Part shown: positions 1 through 5,893 of the stretch, piece after piece
Numbering within the stretch: position 1 is the stretch's first letter
Layout: every line of letters begins with the position of its first letter
NCBI GenBank assembly: GCA_035606355.1
Contig: DATNFO010000073.1
Location: 1 to 6,971 of the forward strand
Origin: Sulfopaludibacter sp035606355
Lineage (GTDB): Bacteria; Acidobacteriota; Terriglobia; Bryobacterales; Bryobacteraceae
DNA length: 6,971 nucleotides
Direction: 5' to 3'
Program-made: the position numbers and the translations under genes
The notes under the pieces: model-generated
What the model was told of the DNA's origin: nothing
What the model saw: only the letters and a program-made list of their open reading frames with translations
Databases searched by the model: none

Positions 1-148
1 TGTCGCGTTCCAAGGCGTGCTGGATTTGGTCAAGCATATCCGCACTCGAATCAACCGCGATTACCTCACGGTTGCGAGCCAGGTCTTGTAACTCGGCCTG
101 CCGGGCCTCTAGAACGCCTCGCAGATGCGTGAATTGTGTCGTTGTCAT
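1..148 (-). CDS. TraR/DksA-family regulator, N-terminal fragment (runs off left edge)
   Basis: Only the first 49 codons are present; the gene continues beyond base 1. The peptide begins MTTTQFTHLRGVLEARQAEL and goes on with a stretch containing RNREVIAVDSSADMLDQIQ and ALERD. That is the N-terminal coiled-coil pattern of the TraR/DksA family in soil bacteria (RNRxxIAVxxSADxLDxxQxAxER). Such proteins act in the cytoplasm: the coiled coil enters the RNA polymerase secondary channel and changes initiation, often together with ppGpp. The C-terminal zinc-finger motif that would confirm the family lies outside the window. The ATG at 148-146 is chosen because AGGAG (complement of 158-162) sits 9 bases upstream. 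The gene is transcribed in the same direction as the sigma-54 activator but is separated from it by about 430 bases, so it probably has its own promoter. Confidence 0.75.
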   Translation of the reverse strand, partial: MTTTQFTHLRGVLEARQAELQDLARNREVIAVDSSADMLDQIQHALERD

Positions 149-577
149 GATCTATGTCTCCTACGGTGCAGGGGCCGACGAGTTTGTATTCTGACTCACT
201 GTTCACCTATTGAGGATGAATACAGACGTTTGCGCCCCGATCGCAACCGCCAACCAAAGCTGGTAACGCGCAAACAATCCGTCGGCCATGAAGAAGTCGC
301 TTGTCCAGTTCGCGCGACACCCAACCGCCAGGTGTCCACCATCCCGGCGAGTACAGCGGCCGAAGTCGACACAAGCCTCAACATCGACGCGACAAATAGC
401 ATCGAGACGTTGGAGGGGAATTCGCCTGTAGTGCGAATTGGATCGAGTTGTCGCCTTGTTGATTGCACTGTGGGTCTCTCCGAGATGCCTGGTCTTGAGC
501 ACGCGCGGCGCCAGTCAAATAACCGCCGGCCTCGCACTAGGTGCGACCGTCGGACGCAGGCGCCTGCTCAGGTGCTG
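149..577. other. Gene-free interval between the dksA-like gene and the sigma-54 activator
   Basis: I find no gene I can support here. Two overlapping minus-strand frames (about 196-537 and 203-502) are open, but both start at GTG without a clear ribosome binding site, their products resemble no family I know, and they are rich in Arg, Ser and Cys as shadow frames usually are. The interval should hold the promoter of the dksA-like gene at its left side and the terminator of the activator at its right side. No convincing -35/-10 pair stands out. A small RNA or a decayed gene cannot be excluded. Confidence 0.5.
532..546 (-). terminator. Possible hairpin terminator of the sigma-54 activator gene
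   Basis: TCGCAC-TAG-GTGCGA forms a perfect 6-bp stem with a 3-base loop, 31 bases beyond the stop codon of the minus-strand activator. On the minus strand it is followed by a GC-rich stretch and then TTATTT, so there is no proper U-tract directly after the stem. Between the stop codon and this hairpin lies another palindrome, GCAGGCGCCTGC (556-567). The symmetry is seen directly; the terminator role is inferred from position. Confidence 0.35.
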
Positions 578-2695
578 CTAAAGATCCTTGCGAGAGATGC
601 CGAGCTTTCGCATCATAGCGTTCAAGGTGGTCCGGGGCATTCCGAGGCGAGTCGCGGCCGTGCTGATCACGCCACCCGTTTCCCGAAGCACCCGAATAAT
701 ATGCTCCTTCTCCACTTGCTCCAGCGTTCTGTTGCCGGCGGGCTCCAACGCGTCGGGCCGTATTTCGGCCAAAGGAGCACGGAGGTCGGGACCTCGCGAG
801 AGAATGACCGCCCTTTCAATGAAATTTTCGAGCTCTCGCACGTTACCAGGCCACGGCCAGCTCACCAACGCCCGCATCGTGTCCGACGGTATCTTTTCAA
901 TCTGCTTATTCATTTCCCGGGCGTACTTTTGTGTGAAGTATCGGGCGAGTACAGGTATATCCTCAGGGTGATCGCGCAACGGCAGTGTCGTGATCGGGAA
1001 GACCTTCAGCCGGTAATAGAGATCGCTTCGGAAAAGCTTGTCGCCCATCATCTGTGTCAAATTACGATTGGTGGCGGCCACTAGCCGGACGTCGATGGGA
1101 ATAGTTTTCGTGCCGCCCAATCTCTCGAACGCCTTCTCTTGTAGCGCGCGAAGCAACTTAGGTTGTAGATCCAAAGGAATGTCACCGACTTCGTCCAGAA
1201 ACAGAGTGCCCCGATGGGCCAACTCAAAACGCCCGATCTTTTGCGACAAAGCCCCGGTGAATGCTCCTCTCTCGTAGCCGAACAACTCGCTTTCCAGAAG
1301 CCCGGTTGGAATGGCGGCACAGTTCAAAGTGATGAAGGGGCGCTCCCGGCGCGGACTCACCCGGTGAACGGCGCGCGCAACCAGTTCCTTTCCGGTGCCA
1401 GTTTCGCCTAGGATCAACACGGTCGCGTTGGTCGGCGCAACCAGTTCAACCTGCCCGAGAATTCGCTTCAGAGCCGCGCTGCGCCCGACGATTTCCTCGA
1501 ACTCGTGCTTCACTTCAACGACCTCGTTCTCAACGCTCTCCTGCCGGTCGCGTTCGCGGAGGTCCTGTACAAAGGTGATCCATCGAAACGGTGAGAGCTT
1601 CAAGACCGCGGTAGCCACTAGAACGGGTACACGTGTCCCGTCTTTGCGGGTCAGTTCTTTTTCAAAAGGTGTGCAGGCTCCGAACCTCAAACTCTCTTCA
1701 TGAGCCAATTCATCCAGTGGAAAATATTCAGGCGGAGTGAGATCAGGCCAGTGCAGCCGCCCGGCCAGCAAATCTTCGCGGCTGTAGCCGACTAGCTGGA
1801 GGAATGCATCATTCGCTTCGGGAATTCGGTCAAACTCTCCGGAAACGATGCCGGCGATCGTCGTTTCCACCGGGAAGGGCCGGAGCCGCGCACGCGTCCG
1901 CTGCAACTTCTGGTCCCGCTTGTGCCGCTCGCTAAAATCGCGCACCACTCTCGCAAAACCCTGCAATTCTCCATTTTCCCTTTTGAGCGCCATAGTAATG
2001 ACATTGGCCCAGAATCGCGATCCGTCCTTCCTCACGCACCAGCCTTCGCTACCGAAATGGCCTTCGGCTTCCGACCTCTTCAGTTCTTCCCGCAGCCTGA
2101 CGCGCAGAGTGTCTTCGGAGGGATAGAGCAGAGCCACATGTTGGCCGATCGCCTCAGTGCCGGTGTAACCGTAAATGCGCTCGGCTCCCGAATACCAAGC
2201 CGCCACGTCGCCATCCGCGCTCAACAAAAAAAGAGCGTAGTCCTGTACCCAAGCCGGAATGTCGCCTTGGTCGGCTCCGGCCGGCTCTTCTGTTTCCGTC
2301 TGTACGGTCTTTTGGCGCAGGATTAAGAGGTGGCGCACCGGCAACACGTTTTGCTTGGCCGTATACTCAACCTCCCGCGGGCTTCCATCCGAGTCCACCA
2401 GCCGAAGTGTACCTTCCTGCTCCCCTCGTTGCAGAAAGGCCTGCCACAGTTCGGAAACCTGAGGTTTGAAGCTGGGCTCGACGAAGTCATCCAAACTACG
2501 TCCGATGATCTGTTCCCGTGCGAGTCCGAGCAGCTTCCCGGCGCCGGAACTAGCGTCCCTGTAGTGACGGTCGTTGTCTGCGATCAGTATGGGCGCCGAA
2601 GGGTGGTAGACGATCGCCCGGAATAGCAGTTCCAGTTCCCTTGGACCGTTTTCCACAAGCCAAGCGGCTTGCGGCGGTGAGGCCGCGGAAGGCAT
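578..2695 (-). CDS. Sigma-54-dependent transcriptional activator, PAS-PAS-PAS-AAA+-HTH
   Basis: A bacterial enhancer-binding protein of 705 residues. It should bind upstream DNA as an oligomer and use ATP to remodel the sigma-54 RNA polymerase closed complex. There are three PAS-like sensor regions, at about 23-125, 150-258 and 272-385; the last two end in clear PAC segments (RKDGSRFWANV; RKDGTRVPV). The AAA+ domain spans about 399-625: Walker A GETGTGKE at 430-437, the sigma-54-contacting GAFTGA loop at 477-482, Walker B GTLFLDE at 496-502, arginine-finger region FRSDLYYRL at 555-563 and WPGNVRELEN at 615-624. A Fis-type helix-turn-helix occupies about 656-700. All catalytic motifs are intact. 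There is no receiver domain and no membrane segment, so it is probably a cytosolic sensor of an unknown small ligand, redox state or partner. The frame stays open to 2914, but the ATG at 2695 is preferred: AAGGAG lies 9 bases upstream, and the 73 extra residues look non-coding. It is divergent from the small membrane-protein gene. Confidence 0.93.
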   Translation of the reverse strand: MPSAASPPQAAWLVENGPRELELLFRAIVYHPSAPILIADNDRHYRDASSGAGKLLGLAREQIIGRSLDDFVEPSFKPQVSELWQAFLQRGEQEGTLRLVDSDGSPREVEYTAKQNVLPVRHLLILRQKTVQTETEEPAGADQGDIPAWVQDYALFLLSADGDVAAWYSGAERIYGYTGTEAIGQHVALLYPSEDTLRVRLREELKRSEAEGHFGSEGWCVRKDGSRFWANVITMALKRENGELQGFARVVRDFSERHKRDQKLQRTRARLRPFPVETTIAGIVSGEFDRIPEANDAFLQLVGYSREDLLAGRLHWPDLTPPEYFPLDELAHEESLRFGACTPFEKELTRKDGTRVPVLVATAVLKLSPFRWITFVQDLRERDRQESVENEVVEVKHEFEEIVGRSAALKRILGQVELVAPTNATVLILGETGTGKELVARAVHRVSPRRERPFITLNCAAIPTGLLESELFGYERGAFTGALSQKIGRFELAHRGTLFLDEVGDIPLDLQPKLLRALQEKAFERLGGTKTIPIDVRLVAATNRNLTQMMGDKLFRSDLYYRLKVFPITTLPLRDHPEDIPVLARYFTQKYAREMNKQIEKIPSDTMRALVSWPWPGNVRELENFIERAVILSRGPDLRAPLAEIRPDALEPAGNRTLEQVEKEHIIRVLRETGGVISTAATRLGMPRTTLNAMMRKLGISRKDL

Positions 2696-2704
2696 AGCGC
2701 TTTT

Positions 2705-2710
2705 CTCCTT
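2705..2710 (-). promoter_or_regulatory. Ribosome binding site that sets the activator start
   Basis: The complement reads AAGGAG, 9 bases before the ATG at 2695. This consensus site selects the internal ATG over the upstream in-frame ATG near 2914, which has no comparable site and would translate straight through dyad element A. Confidence 0.8.
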
Positions 2711-2790
2711 GCCCGTCGATCCAGAAGCCCGGATGGCTCGAGAACGCGTCAACAGTGTTCTGCCAAACAGATGGAGGCCAAGAATGGCGG

Positions 2791-2798
2791 TGCGGTCA
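2791..2798. promoter_or_regulatory. Isolated TGCGGTCA half-site in the activator's upstream region
   Basis: TGCGGTCA is the reverse complement of TGACCGCA, which begins element A 36 bases further on. Its would-be partner half is not recognisable. It lies about 96 bases upstream of the activator start codon, so it could be an extra contact for autoregulation, but a single 8-base match may be chance. Confidence 0.25.
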
Positions 2799-2831
2799 TC
2801 ATAGCACCGATCTGTAGCGGAGCCGTTCCCT

Positions 2832-2867
2832 TTTGACCGCATTTGGTCATACGGCACAGCGCGGTCA
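2832..2867. promoter_or_regulatory. Dyad element A: probable activator binding site (UAS)
   Basis: TGACCGC (2834-2840) and GCGGTCA (2861-2867) form a perfect 7-bp inverted repeat with a 20-base spacer. Nested inside is a smaller perfect dyad, TGACC-GCATTT-GGTCA (2834-2849), followed 18 bases on by a weaker one ending GCGCGGTCA (2852-2867). The element recurs as copy B at 5894-5930 with 31 of 36 positions identical and one single-base gap. It lies in the divergent region between the sigma-54 activator and the small membrane-protein gene, about 101 bases before the inferred start of the latter. Tandem dyads at this distance are typical of enhancer-binding-protein sites. The repeat is seen; the protein that binds it is inferred. 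Confidence 0.6.
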
Positions 2868-2916
2868 GGTTGCGCACGCCGTGCTGTGTTTCCGCTGCCG
2901 CTGATCGGCTCCACGA

Positions 2917-2932
2917 AGGCACTCTGCTGGCC
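2917..2932 (+). promoter_or_regulatory. Possible sigma-54 promoter of the small membrane-protein gene
   Basis: AGGCACTCTGCTGGCC has the invariant GG (2918-2919) and GC (2930-2931) separated by 10 bases, with GGCAC matching the -24 consensus TGGCAC. The -12 side is TGGC rather than TTGC. Transcription would start near 2943, giving a leader of about 50 bases before the ATG at 2994. GG-N10-GC alone is common in GC-rich DNA, so the call leans on the GGCAC match and on the dyad element upstream. Confidence 0.35.
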
Positions 2933-2993
2933 AGATCTTTCTTGATTTCACGATTGGGCAGCGGATTGCGCCGCGTTCGGCGAGAGGATAAAG

Positions 2994-3185
2994 ATGCCTT
3001 TACTAAATCTTGTTGTTGTATTGATCGTGGTCGGCGTGGTGTTGTGGCTCATCAATCGCTACATCCCCATGGCTTCCAGCATCAAATCGATCCTGAACAT
3101 CGTAGTTGTGGTTGTTGTTGCCGTATGGGTATTGCAGGTGTTCGGATTGTGGGGCGGTATCAGTGGCTTCCGAGTCGGACGTTAA
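2994..3185 (+). CDS. Small two-helix membrane protein, Thivi_2564 type
   Basis: A 63-residue, very hydrophobic protein beginning MPLLNLVVVLIVVGVVLWLI. Two transmembrane helices are evident at about residues 3-21 and 32-52, joined by a short loop with NRYIPM. The tail is short, with Arg at 60 and 63. Sequence and length match the small family that databases call Thivi_2564 family membrane proteins (xLIVVGVxLWLxNxYIPM..IKxILN), whose biochemical role is unknown to me. AGAGG (2983-2987) lies 6 bases upstream of the ATG, and the gene ends with TAA. It is divergent from the sigma-54 activator and precedes two envelope-protein genes, so a role in envelope stress or maintenance is a reasonable guess and no more. 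Element A and a possible sigma-54 promoter lie directly upstream. Confidence 0.85.
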   Translation: MPLLNLVVVLIVVGVVLWLINRYIPMASSIKSILNIVVVVVVAVWVLQVFGLWGGISGFRVGR

Positions 3186-3319
3186 TCACCGAAAGGAAGA
3201 GAGGTCGCCTTCCCTGTGAATCCACAGCCGTATCTTCGGCCCGTTCCAGCGGCAAAGGAACACCATAAATTCACCCCACGGGTTACGTTTCTTCTCTACA
3301 AGCCTTGATTGGTATTCCG

Positions 3320-3337
3320 CCACATGACGACATGTGG
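3320..3337. promoter_or_regulatory. Perfect palindrome, probable operator
   Basis: CCACATG-ACGA-CATGTGG is a perfect 7-bp inverted repeat around a 4-base centre. It lies about 120 bases upstream of the inferred transcription start of the SYLF gene. No terminator-like U-tract follows, which favours a protein-binding site over a terminator. It overlaps element C by 13 bases. Confidence 0.5.
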
Positions 3338-3340
3338 TCG
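3325..3340. promoter_or_regulatory. Element C: partial third copy of the dyad element
   Basis: TGACGACATGTGGTCG matches the core of elements A and B at the pattern TGAC-N2-CAT-N-[TG]-GGTC. Against element A, 14 of the first 19 positions are identical (3325-3343 against 2834-2852). The second dyad seen in A and B is absent. It lies 106 bases before the GG of the candidate sigma-54 promoter at 3429, compared with 84 for A and 74 for B. The match is modest, and the overlapping 7+7 palindrome may explain some of it. Confidence 0.35.
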
Positions 3341-3428
3341 CACACCCGTGTCTCAAATTTGCGTGGGATGTCCACGGTTTATGTCGCACAGTCTGGAATT
3401 TATCCGCCGAGTCGGCCCTTTACGACGA

Positions 3429-3445
3429 TTGGCGTGGCTCGTGCA
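3429..3445 (+). promoter_or_regulatory. Possible sigma-54 promoter of the SYLF-OmpA pair
   Basis: TTGGCGTGGCTCGTGCA fits the sigma-54 consensus YTGGCAC-N5-TTGCW with the invariant GG (3431-3432) and GC (3443-3444) at the required 10-base spacing. TTGGC and TGCA match, with three mismatches elsewhere. The start would be near 3456, giving a leader of about 38 bases to the ATG at 3494. This is the best -24/-12 match in the window. Confidence 0.45.
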
Positions 3446-3493
3446 CTAACCGTGGAGTCGCGGGGGTCTCCTCCGACAGAAGAGGTCAAGAAG

Positions 3494-4198
3494 ATGAAGT
3501 TGACAATAGTGACTGCTCTGGCACTCGCACCGCTGCTGCTGGCTATGGATAAAGAATCGACACAGCGGCTGCACGAGTCTGCCGCAGTGTTCTCTGAGGT
3601 CATGGCAACGCCGGACAAGGGCATTCCGCAAGAAATGCTCGAGAACGCTCACTGCATCGTCATCGTTCCCGGATTGAAAACAGGGGCTTTTGTATTTGGC
3701 GGGAAATACGGAAAGGGATACCTGTCCTGCCGCGGCAAGCACGGCGCGGGTTGGTCGGCGCCGGGCACGATACGCATTGAGGGTGGCAGTATTGGTTTCC
3801 AGATCGGCGGGTCCCAGACGGACTTGATCATGTTGGTGATGAGTGAACGGGGAGCGGACAAACTGCTTTCCAGCAAGTTTACTCTTGGAGCAGAAGGCTC
3901 CGCTGCCGCTGGTCCCGTGGGCCGGACAGCCACGGCGCAAACGGACGCCCAAATGCACGCCGAAATTCTCTCATGGTCGCGATCCCAGGGGCTGTTTGCC
4001 GGCCTCGCTTTAGAAGGCGCCACTCTTCGGCAGGATCTAGATGATAACGCCACCCTCTACGGCAAAAAACTCGAGAACCGCGAGATTGTGACATCGGGTA
4101 TGCGTGCTCCTAAGGCAGCTGCGAAACTGCTCGCCCTGCTCAACAAGTACTCGGCGCATGAGCGTAGGGATGTGTCACAGGTCAGCGACAAGCAATGA
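3494..4198 (+). CDS. Exported SYLF/Ysc84-domain protein
   Basis: A 234-residue protein. The N-terminus MKLTIVTALALAPLLLA looks like a short signal peptide, so the mature protein is probably periplasmic or outer-membrane associated. Residues of about 28-215 form a SYLF (Ysc84, formerly DUF500) domain: FGGKYGKGYLSCR at 69-80, GGSIGFQIGGSQTDLIMLV at 97-115, GAEGSAAAGPVGR at 132-144, and the C-terminal SQGLFAGLALEGATL followed by LYGKKL. In eukaryotes this domain binds phosphoinositides and actin. In bacteria the role is not settled; lipid binding at the envelope is plausible. The ATG at 3494 is chosen because AGAGG (3481-3485) precedes it by 8 bases and the signal peptide begins there, although the frame is open further upstream. 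The stop overlaps an ATG (ATGA) and the next gene's preferred start is 23 bases further on, so the two are probably co-transcribed and translationally coupled. Confidence 0.9.
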   Translation: MKLTIVTALALAPLLLAMDKESTQRLHESAAVFSEVMATPDKGIPQEMLENAHCIVIVPGLKTGAFVFGGKYGKGYLSCRGKHGAGWSAPGTIRIEGGSIGFQIGGSQTDLIMLVMSERGADKLLSSKFTLGAEGSAAAGPVGRTATAQTDAQMHAEILSWSRSQGLFAGLALEGATLRQDLDDNATLYGKKLENREIVTSGMRAPKAAAKLLALLNKYSAHERRDVSQVSDKQ

Positions 4199-4209
4199 AG
4201 AGAATGATT

Positions 4210-4214
4210 GAAGG
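4210..4214 (+). promoter_or_regulatory. Ribosome binding site that sets the OmpA-like gene start
   Basis: GAAGG lies 7 bases before the ATG at 4222, where a typical signal peptide begins. Two earlier in-frame ATGs at 4195 and 4204 have no such site and would add nine residues in front of the signal sequence. The surrounding GGTCA...AAGATGAAG also resembles the initiation region of the preceding gene. Confidence 0.65.
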
Positions 4215-4221
4215 TCACAAG

Positions 4222-5832
4222 ATGAAGACGATCAGCGCATTCCTGCTGGCATGCGGAATTCTATCGGCTCAGGCGCCGCAGGCTCCGAACCGGATTCAAC
4301 AACCAAACTCAACCGAGAATGCGGCCAGGGGAGCTGCGGAATCGGTGCCCATCTATCGGGTTACCGTGGTCGCGCGGACCATGAAGGCGATCAATTACAA
4401 TCACCGCAGCGGATCCACGAGAATCGGCTTTCGCGGAACAACCTTGATGCCGCAGGCCCGCGGCGAAGCCAAGGTTGAGAGCAAGCAAGGAGTAATCACG
4501 ATCGATGCGGAAATGCAGAAGCTCGATCCGGCCACCAAGTTCGGTCCCGAATATCTCACGTATGTGATGTGGGCCATTACTCCTGAGGGTCGCGCGACCA
4601 ACGTTGGCGAAGTACTCCTGAAGGGCGGCAAGAGTAAGCTGGACGCGACGACCGAACTACAATCCTTCGGCCTGATTATTACGGCAGAGCCCTATTTTGC
4701 CGTGACTCAACCGAGTGATGTCGTGGTCATGGAGAATTTTGTCCGGCACGATACGACCGGCACGGTCGAAGAAGTCGATGCCAAGTATGAGCTGTTACAG
4801 CGGGGCCAGTACACGCTGAACGTGAATCCCGCCGAGATCGAACCAGCCAAACTGGATCGCAAGGCCCCGTTGGAGCTCTACGAAGCACGAAACGCGGTTC
4901 AAATTGCCCGATGGACCGGAGCTCAGCGTTACGCCGCCGATACCTTCCAGAAGGCTGTGGTTCAGCTGGAGAACGCCGAAGGATATTTGAAGGGCAAGGC
5001 GGGCAGCAAGCCTATCGGGACGGTGGCGCGAGAGGCCGTCCAGATGGCGGAAGATGCCCGAATCATCACTGTCAAAAAGATAAAAGAAGAGGAACTGGCA
5101 AACCAGCGCCAGGCGGGAATGGAGCGTGAAGCGCGTGCGGAGAGCGCACGAGCCGCCGCGCAATCTGAGACGGAGCGCATCGCCCGAGAAGCGGAGAGGA
5201 CGCGGGTCGCGGCCCAGATGGAGGCTCAGCGCGTAGCACGTGAGCATGAGGCGCAAGCAGTGGCGGCTCAGACCGAAGCCGATCGGTTGAAACGGGAGAA
5301 CGACGCGCAAAGGGCCACCGCGCAGACTGATCTTGACCGCGTGGCTGGAGAAAGGGCACAGGCTGAGGCTGACAAGGCCCAGCTACGGGCGCAGCTATTA
5401 GCCCAGTTCAACGCGATTCTTCAGACTCGCGATACCGCCCGGGGATTGGTGGTGAATATGTCGGATGTACTATTTGACACAGCAAAGTATTCGTTGCGCC
5501 CGCTCGCACGTGAGAAGTTGGCGAGGGTCGCTGGGATTCTCTCGGGACACCCGGGCCTTCGCATGCAGGTAGAGGGTTACACCGATAGTGTGGGTAGTGA
5601 TGACTACAACCAGACGCTCTCCGAGCATCGCGCCACATCCGTGCGCGACTACTTGACTCAGGCGGGAATTCCAACGGCCTCGGTGACAGCCAAAGGATTC
5701 GGAAAAACTCAGCCGGTCGCATCGAACGACACTTCGACGGGGCGACAGCAGAATCGGCGAGTGGAACTCGTTGTATCCGGTGAAATTATCGGCGCCGAGA
5801 TTCGACCATCGCCAGTTCTCGCGGCTAAGTAA
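4222..5832 (+). CDS. Exported OmpA-family protein with DUF4398-like region and long coiled coil
   Basis: A 536-residue protein. Residues 1-18, ending LSAQA, look like a signal peptide. Residues of about 44-200 form a conserved globular region (YRVTVVARTMKAINY; GPEYLTYVMWAITPEGRA; ITAEPYFAVTQPSDVVVMEN) that I recognise from acidobacterial OmpA proteins but cannot name as a domain. Residues of about 217-287 resemble DUF4398 (LYEARNAVQIA...). About 285-400 is a charged, Ala/Glu/Arg-rich coiled coil with four 18-residue repeats. Residues of about 408-520 are an OmpA C-terminal domain with LFDTAKYSLRP, EGYTDSVGSDDYNQTLSEHR (451-470) and NRRVEL (511-516), including the conserved Asp455 and Arg residues that bind diaminopimelate in peptidoglycan. 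The likely role is tethering the envelope: the head near the outer membrane or periplasm, the coiled coil as spacer, the C-terminus on peptidoglycan. No beta-barrel is present, so it is not a porin. It follows the SYLF gene closely and is followed by a strong hairpin. Confidence 0.9.
   Translation: MKTISAFLLACGILSAQAPQAPNRIQQPNSTENAARGAAESVPIYRVTVVARTMKAINYNHRSGSTRIGFRGTTLMPQARGEAKVESKQGVITIDAEMQKLDPATKFGPEYLTYVMWAITPEGRATNVGEVLLKGGKSKLDATTELQSFGLIITAEPYFAVTQPSDVVVMENFVRHDTTGTVEEVDAKYELLQRGQYTLNVNPAEIEPAKLDRKAPLELYEARNAVQIARWTGAQRYAADTFQKAVVQLENAEGYLKGKAGSKPIGTVAREAVQMAEDARIITVKKIKEEELANQRQAGMEREARAESARAAAQSETERIAREAERTRVAAQMEAQRVAREHEAQAVAAQTEADRLKRENDAQRATAQTDLDRVAGERAQAEADKAQLRAQLLAQFNAILQTRDTARGLVVNMSDVLFDTAKYSLRPLAREKLARVAGILSGHPGLRMQVEGYTDSVGSDDYNQTLSEHRATSVRDYLTQAGIPTASVTAKGFGKTQPVASNDTSTGRQQNRRVELVVSGEIIGAEIRPSPVLAAK
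5173..5388 (+). repeat. Four 18-residue (54-base) repeats in the OmpA-like coiled coil
   Basis: Protein residues 318-389 divide into four 18-residue units starting ERIAREAE, QRVAREHE, DRLKREND and DRVAGERA. The first three end AAQMEA, AAQTEA and TAQTDL. The pattern is roughly x-R-[IVL]-[AK]-R-E near the start and A-Q-x-[ED] near the end of each unit; the fourth is the most diverged. The encoding DNA repeats with a 54-base period and codon use differs between units, so this is an old internal duplication rather than a recent one. The 18-residue period corresponds to about five helical turns. Confidence 0.7.
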
Positions 5833-5847
5833 CCCTGTGGGCCTACA

Positions 5848-5880
5848 TTCAGGGCCGAGCCGCTTCTGGCAGGCCCTGAA
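5848..5880 (+). terminator. Strong hairpin after the OmpA-like gene
   Basis: TTCAGGGCC (5848-5856) and GGCCCTGAA (5872-5880) form a perfect 9-bp stem. The 15-base loop can add an inner GCC/GGC stem (5859-5861 with 5868-5870). It begins 15 bases after the stop codon, where the SYLF-OmpA transcript should end. There is no U-tract directly downstream, so it may work with Rho, protect the 3' end of the mRNA, or be only a partial terminator. Confidence 0.6.
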
Positions 5881-5893
5881 CGACGGCCATCAA

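Larger units (their letters stand above)
3186..3493. other. Intergenic region before the SYLF-OmpA pair
   Basis: These 308 bases hold no gene. The frame of the following gene stays open upstream to 3305, but without a ribosome binding site or protein-like composition. Early in the interval GGAAG (3195-3199) can pair with CTTCC (3209-3213), too weak to call a terminator. The notable contents are the palindrome at 3320-3337, the overlapping element C, and a possible sigma-54 promoter at 3429-3445. It probably acts as the control region for the downstream pair. Confidence 0.5.

Noticed and set aside
498..513. Minus-strand TGGCGCCGCGCGTGCT resembling a sigma-54 promoter
   Set aside because: It is about 350 bases from the dksA-like start, has no dyad element upstream, and lies in GC-rich sequence where such matches are expected by chance.
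196..537. Two overlapping minus-strand open frames (196-537 and 203-502)
   Set aside because: Both start at GTG without a ribosome binding site, resemble no family and exclude each other.
125..1084. Long plus-strand open frame of 319 codons at the left side
   Set aside because: Most of it lies antisense to the well-supported sigma-54 activator, its composition is rich in Arg, His and Cys, and it resembles no family. It also overlaps the start of the dksA-like gene.
2696..2914. N-terminal extension of the activator to an ATG at 2914
   Set aside because: The added 73 residues read through dyad element A and look non-coding; the internal ATG at 2695 has AAGGAG at good spacing.
2954..2970. Alternative sigma-54 promoter TTGGGCAGCGGATTGCG before the small membrane-protein gene
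   Set aside because: GG-N10-GC and TTGC fit, but the start would fall near 2981, just before the ribosome binding site, and the spacing to element A breaks the pattern. It remains a second choice.
3305..3493. Upstream extension of the SYLF frame to 3305
   Set aside because: It would hide the signal peptide, lacks a ribosome binding site and runs through the palindrome and candidate promoter.
4195..4221. Earlier in-frame starts of the OmpA-like gene at 4195 and 4204
   Set aside because: They add MKRMIEGHK before a normal signal peptide; the GAAGG site favours 4222. The ATGA overlap may still allow some initiation at 4195.
4249..4254. Possible lipobox LLAC in the OmpA-like signal peptide
   Set aside because: The cysteine would be residue 11, leaving too short a signal peptide for a lipoprotein; cleavage after LSAQA is more plausible.
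4795..5310. Minus-strand open frame of 171 codons inside the OmpA-like gene
   Set aside because: It is a shadow of the coiled-coil coding region: its Leu/Arg-rich composition comes from reversed Ala/Glu/Arg codons.
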